From Anaerostipes sp. 992a (GTDB lineage Bacteria > Bacillota > Clostridia > Lachnospirales > Lachnospiraceae), in assembly GCF_001940245.1 (NCBI RefSeq), contig NZ_MJIG01000003.1, forward strand, positions 1 through 64,000: a stretch of 64,000 nt of DNA. The letters are read 5' to 3'. The notes under the pieces are model-generated. The model was not told where the DNA came from. It saw nothing but the letters and a program-made list of their open reading frames with translations, and searched no databases. This document shows, one piece after another, positions 60,464 to 64,000 of this stretch (positions are counted from its first letter, which is position 1; the number at the start of each line of letters is the position of its first letter). The position numbers and the translations under genes are program-made.

Positions 60464-61852
60464 ATGGAAAAAACAATGGATAAAATCGTAGCGTTAGCAA
60501 AATCCAGAGGTTTTGTATATCCAGGTTCTGAAATTTATGGAGGACTGGCAAATACATGGGATTATGGTAACCTTGGCGTGGAATTAAAGAATAATGTAAA
60601 GAAAGCATGGTGGAAAAAGTTTATTCAGGAAAGCCCATACAATGTAGGGGTTGACTGTGCAATCTTAATGAATCCTCAGACATGGGTTGCTTCTGGACAT
60701 TTAGGAGGATTCTCCGATCCACTGATGGATTGCAAGAGCTGTCATGAAAGATTTCGTGCAGATAAATTAATTGAAGATTTTGCACAGGAACATGGAGAAG
60801 AATTGGAATCTTCTGTGGATGGATGGACACAGGAACAGATGAAAGCATATATTGATGAACATAATATTAACTGTCCTTCCTGTGGAAAGCACGATTTTAC
60901 AGATATCCGTCAGTTCAACCTGATGTTTAAGACTTTCCAGGGTGTAACAGAAGATGCGAAGAATACTGTTTATTTAAGACCAGAAACAGCTCAGGGGATT
61001 TTTGTAAACTTTAAGAATGTCCAGAGAACATCCCGTAAGAAAATCCCATTTGGAATCGGACAGATCGGTAAATCTTTCCGTAATGAAATTACACCTGGTA
61101 ACTTTACTTTCCGTACACGTGAATTTGAACAGATGGAATTAGAATTCTTCTGTGCACCAGATACAGATTTAGAATGGTTTGAATACTGGAGAAGCTTCTG
61201 TATTAACTGGTTAAAAGATCTGGGAATCAAGGATGACGAGATGCGTCTGCGTGATCATGACAAAGAAGAGTTATCTTTCTACTCTAAAGCAACCACTGAC
61301 ATTGAATTCTTATTCCCATTTGGATGGGGTGAATTATGGGGAATTGCAGACAGAACAGATTATGATTTAACACAGCACCAGAATACATCCAAAGAAGACC
61401 TGACATACTTTGATGATGAAAAGAAAGAAAAATATATTCCATACGTAATTGAACCATCTCTCGGTGCTGACCGTGTGACATTGGCTTTCTTATGCTCTGC
61501 ATATGATGAAGAAGAGATCAAACCTGGGGATGTTCGTACGGTAATGCATTTCCATCCGGCAATCGCACCAGTGAAGATTGGAGTATTGCCATTATCTAAG
61601 AAATTAAATGAAGGTGCTACCGCAATCTATCAGGAATTAAGCAAGTACTATAACTGTGAATACGATGACAGAGGAAATATTGGAAAACGTTATCGAAGAC
61701 AGGATGAAATTGGAACTCCATTCTGTATCACATATGACTTTGATTCTGTAGAAGACGGTGCAGTAACTGTTCGTGATCGTGATACTATGGAACAGGAAAG
61801 AATCAAAATTGCAGACTTAAAAGCATATTTTGATGAAAAATTAGCATATTAA
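60464..61852 (+). CDS. glyS: Glycine--tRNA ligase (single-chain, alpha2 type)
   Basis: 462 aa from ATG 60464, 8 bases behind GAGG; ATG 60458 is too close to the site. Class II synthetase: [14 protein letters not shown] near the N-terminus, a zinc-ribbon insert (CKSCHE ... CPSCG), motif 2 [19 protein letters not shown], motif 3 [12 protein letters not shown], and a C-terminal anticodon-binding domain. Its terminator is interrupted by the IS200 copy: left arm CTGTCGCAC at 61882-61890, right arm GTGCGGCAG at 62697-62705. Confidence 0.96.
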   Translation: MEKTMDKIVALAKSRGFVYPGSEIYGGLANTWDYGNLGVELKNNVKKAWWKKFIQESPYNVGVDCAILMNPQTWVASGHLGGFSDPLMDCKSCHERFRADKLIEDFAQEHGEELESSVDGWTQEQMKAYIDEHNINCPSCGKHDFTDIRQFNLMFKTFQGVTEDAKNTVYLRPETAQGIFVNFKNVQRTSRKKIPFGIGQIGKSFRNEITPGNFTFRTREFEQMELEFFCAPDTDLEWFEYWRSFCINWLKDLGIKDDEMRLRDHDKEELSFYSKATTDIEFLFPFGWGELWGIADRTDYDLTQHQNTSKEDLTYFDDEKKEKYIPYVIEPSLGADRVTLAFLCSAYDEEEIKPGDVRTVMHFHPAIAPVKIGVLPLSKKLNEGATAIYQELSKYYNCEYDDRGNIGKRYRRQDEIGTPFCITYDFDSVEDGAVTVRDRDTMEQERIKIADLKAYFDEKLAY

Positions 61853-61965
61853 TAAGAATGATTTGACATTCAGAAAGATTGCTGTCGCACTGAACGAAGT
61901 TTTCATTGTTAGGCTTTAAGCCTGTTCATCATTGTGGAGTTTCTCAGGCAGAGAAACGAAACTTT

Positions 61966-62695
61966 GAGGAACAAAGAAACCACCGGCTCAGCCGGTGAGT
62001 CAGCATTGCTTCAGCTTACAGTAAAAAACCTCCAATGATATAATTATGTTGGTTCGCCAACCACATAAAATCAAAGGAGGTTATCCAAATGGATATTAGT
62101 AGTTTATCACATACAAAATGGAATTGTAAGTATCATATTGTTTTTGCACCAAAATATAGAAGAAAAGTGGCATACGGAAAGTTAAAACAAGATATAGCTA
62201 ATATTCTGAGTATGCTATGCAAAAGAAAAGGTGTAGAAATAGTGGAGGCAGAAATCTGTCCAGATCATGTACATATGCTGGTGAGGATTCCGCCAAGTAT
62301 AAGTGTTTCAAGTTTTGTAGGGTATTTAAAGGGAAAAAGTACACTCATGATATTCGAACGACATGCAAATTTAAAGTATAAATATGGAAATAGACATTTC
62401 TGGTGTCGAGGATATTATGTAGATACTGTAGGGAAGAATGCAAAGAAAATACAAGAGTATATTCAAAATCAGTTAAAAGAGGATTTAGAATATGATCAAA
62501 TGACACTAAAAGAGTATATTGACCCGTTTACGGGTGAGCCAGTAAAAGCAAATAAATAAAATGAGCCCTTTAGGGCTCCATAGGTAAATGATGTTGCAGT
62601 TGGCGAACCATTCGATGAGTCTTTAGACTCTAGTGCCGGTAATTTGCCCTTATAGGGCAAGTACAAACCACCGGCTGAGCCGGTGGTTGTGATTT
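61966..62695 (+). mobile_element. IS200-type insertion sequence (approximate ends)
   Basis: It carries tnpA only. Terminal hairpins are ACCACCGGCT / AGCCGGTG at 61979-61999 (left end) and the longer stem ACCACCGGCT / AGCCGGTGGT at 62669-62689 (right end). An internal hairpin GTTGGttcgCCAAC at 62048-62061, just before the ribosome site, is the type that limits transposase synthesis in IS200. The element sits between the two arms of the glyS terminator. The left boundary could be as early as 61891; sequence 61891-61965 holds further small hairpins of unclear origin. Confidence 0.82.
62089..62559 (+). CDS. tnpA: IS200/IS605 Y1-HUH transposase
   Basis: 156 aa. The HUH motif is in CPDHVHMLV and the catalytic Tyr in RGYYVDTVGKN. 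WNCKYHIVFAPKYRRK at the N-terminus is typical. The enzyme cuts and joins single-stranded DNA at the hairpin ends. It is intact, with AAGGAGG in front, so the element may be active. Confidence 0.95.
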   Translation: MDISSLSHTKWNCKYHIVFAPKYRRKVAYGKLKQDIANILSMLCKRKGVEIVEAEICPDHVHMLVRIPPSISVSSFVGYLKGKSTLMIFERHANLKYKYGNRHFWCRGYYVDTVGKNAKKIQEYIQNQLKEDLEYDQMTLKEYIDPFTGEPVKANK

Positions 62696-62734
62696 GGTGC
62701 GGCAGTTTTTTAATGTCTTTTGTTTTGATAGGAT

Positions 62735-63181
62735 AAATGCGGGTTTTGTGGACTAAATGAAGAAGAAAATTTCTCCTCCTGCGCCTAGGATGCCAGAACG
62801 TAAGAACAACCAAAGCTGTCTGGATTTACCCCGAGCCAAACCCTAATCCGCTCCGCTAGTCGGGCTTGGCATGGCACAAGACGAACTGCCTTCCTTTTTT
62901 CCATAACAGTTGGAAAGGTAAGTAAACTTCCCTACCAACTGTCCTATGGAAAACAGTCATCTTCGATGCCTGAAGCAGTTCTGGTGATAGAATCCAGCCA
63001 ACAGGTTGTTCTAACATTCCGCATATGTCGCTTTCGGAGGAGTTTTCTTCTTTTCCATGTTCCGTTTCTCCATATGAATATAGGAAAAACATGTATCAGG
63101 TTTGGAAGCTCCGCAGCCTGATTGCTGACCGGAATGATTTCGTTCTCACACATTATCCCATAGTCAAAGAAACCCGTATTT
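62735..63181. repeat. Structured terminal-inverted-repeat element, copy R3 (447 bp, internally deleted)
   Basis: Its first about 345 bases are nearly identical to R1 42396-42741 (module A). It then jumps to the last about 97 bases of R1, losing about 206 bases that hold the nested hairpins of module B. Ends are AAATGCGGGTTTTGTGGACT and, inverted, AAATACGGGTTTCTTTGACT. It lies 30 bases behind the right arm of the glyS terminator. Confidence 0.85.
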
Positions 63182-63375
63182 TACATACCAAATTCTCCGG
63201 TTCTGAGCTATATGCTGTGTGAAGATACGTAGAGCATCGACCCGAAATAAATGATAAATAATAATAATATGAAAATAATCAAAAAAAAATAAAAATAAAT
63301 CGAGAAAAAAATAGTATAGTTGCCTAAAATTAATAAAAAAAAATTAGAATATTTGCATAAATGAAGGAATAAGTA

Positions 63376-63403
63376 TTGAAAGTAAATGAAAAAATGATAT
63401 AAT
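63376..63403 (+). promoter_or_regulatory. Promoter of the alcohol dehydrogenase gene
   Basis: TTGAAA (63376-63381), 16-base spacer, TATAAT (63398-63403). The stretch 63182-63375 is very AT-rich and shows no gene. Confidence 0.65.
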
Positions 63404-63457
63404 GAAATTGTCAAGAAAATATCAATGCAGTACGAGAATGTTAAGGAGGAATTTGCA

Positions 63458-64000
63458 ATGGCAAGATTTACATTACCTCGTGACCTTTATCACGGCAAAG
63501 GGGCTTTAGAAGCATTAAAAACATTTAAGGGTAAGAAGGCAATTATTTGTGTAGGCGGCGGTTCTATGAAACGTTTCGGATTTTTGGATCGAGCTGTCAG
63601 CTATTTGGAAGAGGCTGGTATGGAGGTTCGGTTATTCGAAGGGATTGAACCAGATCCATCTGTAGAGACAGTTATGAAGGGTGCAGCAGCGATGCAGGAA
63701 TTTGAGCCAGATTGGATTGTGGCAATGGGAGGAGGTTCTCCAATTGATGCTGCGAAAGCAATGTGGATTAAATATGAATATCCAGATATTACATTTGAAG
63801 AAATGTGCAAGGTATTCGGTATTCCGGCATTAAGACAGAAGGCTAATTTCTGTGCAATATCTTCCACATCTGGAACAGCTACAGAAGTAACTGCATTCTC
63901 AATTATTACGGATTATGAAAAAGGGATCAAATATCCGATTGCGGATTTTGAAATTACACCTGATGTGGCCATCGTAGATCCAGAACTTGCAGAAACAATG
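63458..64000 (+). CDS. Iron-containing alcohol dehydrogenase (3' part outside window)
   Basis: 181 codons from ATG 63458, behind TTAAGGAGGAA, open at the right edge. The N-terminal NAD(P)-binding domain of group III alcohol dehydrogenases is visible: VCVGGGSMKRFGF, WIVAMGGGSPIDAAKAMW, CAISSTSGTATEVTAFSII and VAIVDPELAETM. The iron-binding His residues are expected further on. It would reduce acetaldehyde or butyraldehyde to alcohol in fermentation. The mRNA start is promoter-proximal and the gene probably stands alone. Confidence 0.9.
   Translation, partial: MARFTLPRDLYHGKGALEALKTFKGKKAIICVGGGSMKRFGFLDRAVSYLEEAGMEVRLFEGIEPDPSVETVMKGAAAMQEFEPDWIVAMGGGSPIDAAKAMWIKYEYPDITFEEMCKVFGIPALRQKANFCAISSTSGTATEVTAFSIITDYEKGIKYPIADFEITPDVAIVDPELAETM

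Noticed and set aside
63404-63430. Possible Rex (NADH-sensing) operator before the alcohol dehydrogenase gene
   Set aside because: TTGTCAAGAAAATATCAA matches only half of the TTGTGAA...TTCACAA pattern; too weak to call.
1-64000. CRISPR arrays, tRNA or rRNA genes
   Set aside because: No regularly spaced direct repeats, cloverleaf sequences or rRNA segments were seen on either strand.

Overview
The window looks like chromosomal DNA from a low-GC, spore-forming, anaerobic Gram-positive of the Clostridia, most likely a Lachnospiraceae-type gut commensal. Supporting marks are spoVA genes, an alpha/beta-type small acid-soluble spore protein (SASP), AddAB in place of RecBCD, single-chain glycyl-tRNA synthetase, an iron-dependent alcohol dehydrogenase, a leucine T-box, TPP and ZTP riboswitches, and strong GAGGTGA/AGGAGG ribosome sites. 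No rRNA, tRNA or CRISPR array was seen.

Layout. 0-0.8 kb: right part of an IS200/IS605-type element carrying tnpB. 0.85-3.1 kb: ABC exporter plus a signal-peptidase-like protein. 3.2-4.8 kb: spoVAA-AB-AC. 4.8-11 kb: a block between spoVAC and spoVAD with a zinc-motif-less ROK protein, a DUF554 protein, a parvulin, thiE, a HAD phosphatase and thiC (minus strand, TPP riboswitch). 11.1-12.5 kb: spoVAD-AE. 12.5-23.4 kb: a degenerate class A PBP, small proteins, a PfkB-like protein, amidase, leuA with T-box, ClC transporter and envelope proteins. 23.5-34.1 kb: addB-addA, a SASP gene, cardiolipin synthase, a methyltransferase and hslO. 34.2-36.1 kb: a group II intron directly behind the hslO terminator. 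36.2-42.4 kb: sodium/amino-acid symporter, then TetR, MMPL transporter and a heptad-repeat secreted protein. 43.1-52.6 kb: CAT-like enzyme, small regulator, CorA and a full pstSCAB-phoU-phoPR phosphate regulon. 52.6-61.9 kb: ZTP riboswitch-purH, M16 peptidase, era, recO, glyS. 61.9-64 kb: an IS200 element that split the glyS terminator, then the start of an iron alcohol dehydrogenase gene.

The most unusual content is a family of three large non-coding elements (42396-43044, 54883-55617 inverted, 62735-63181). They share about 20-bp terminal inverted repeats and are built from diverged modules arranged tail to tail. The modules keep the same nested hairpins through compensatory base changes while a loop sequence stays fixed. 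This looks like an undescribed structured mobile element or RNA family. Other points of interest are two predicted pseudoenzymes (PBP and PfkB-like), a split spoVA locus with three sigma-G-like promoters, paired GntR-like operators without a visible regulator, a TetR-controlled MMPL/heptad-repeat pair with two operators, and a small dispersed hairpin repeat. All functional calls come from reading motifs; no database search was run.
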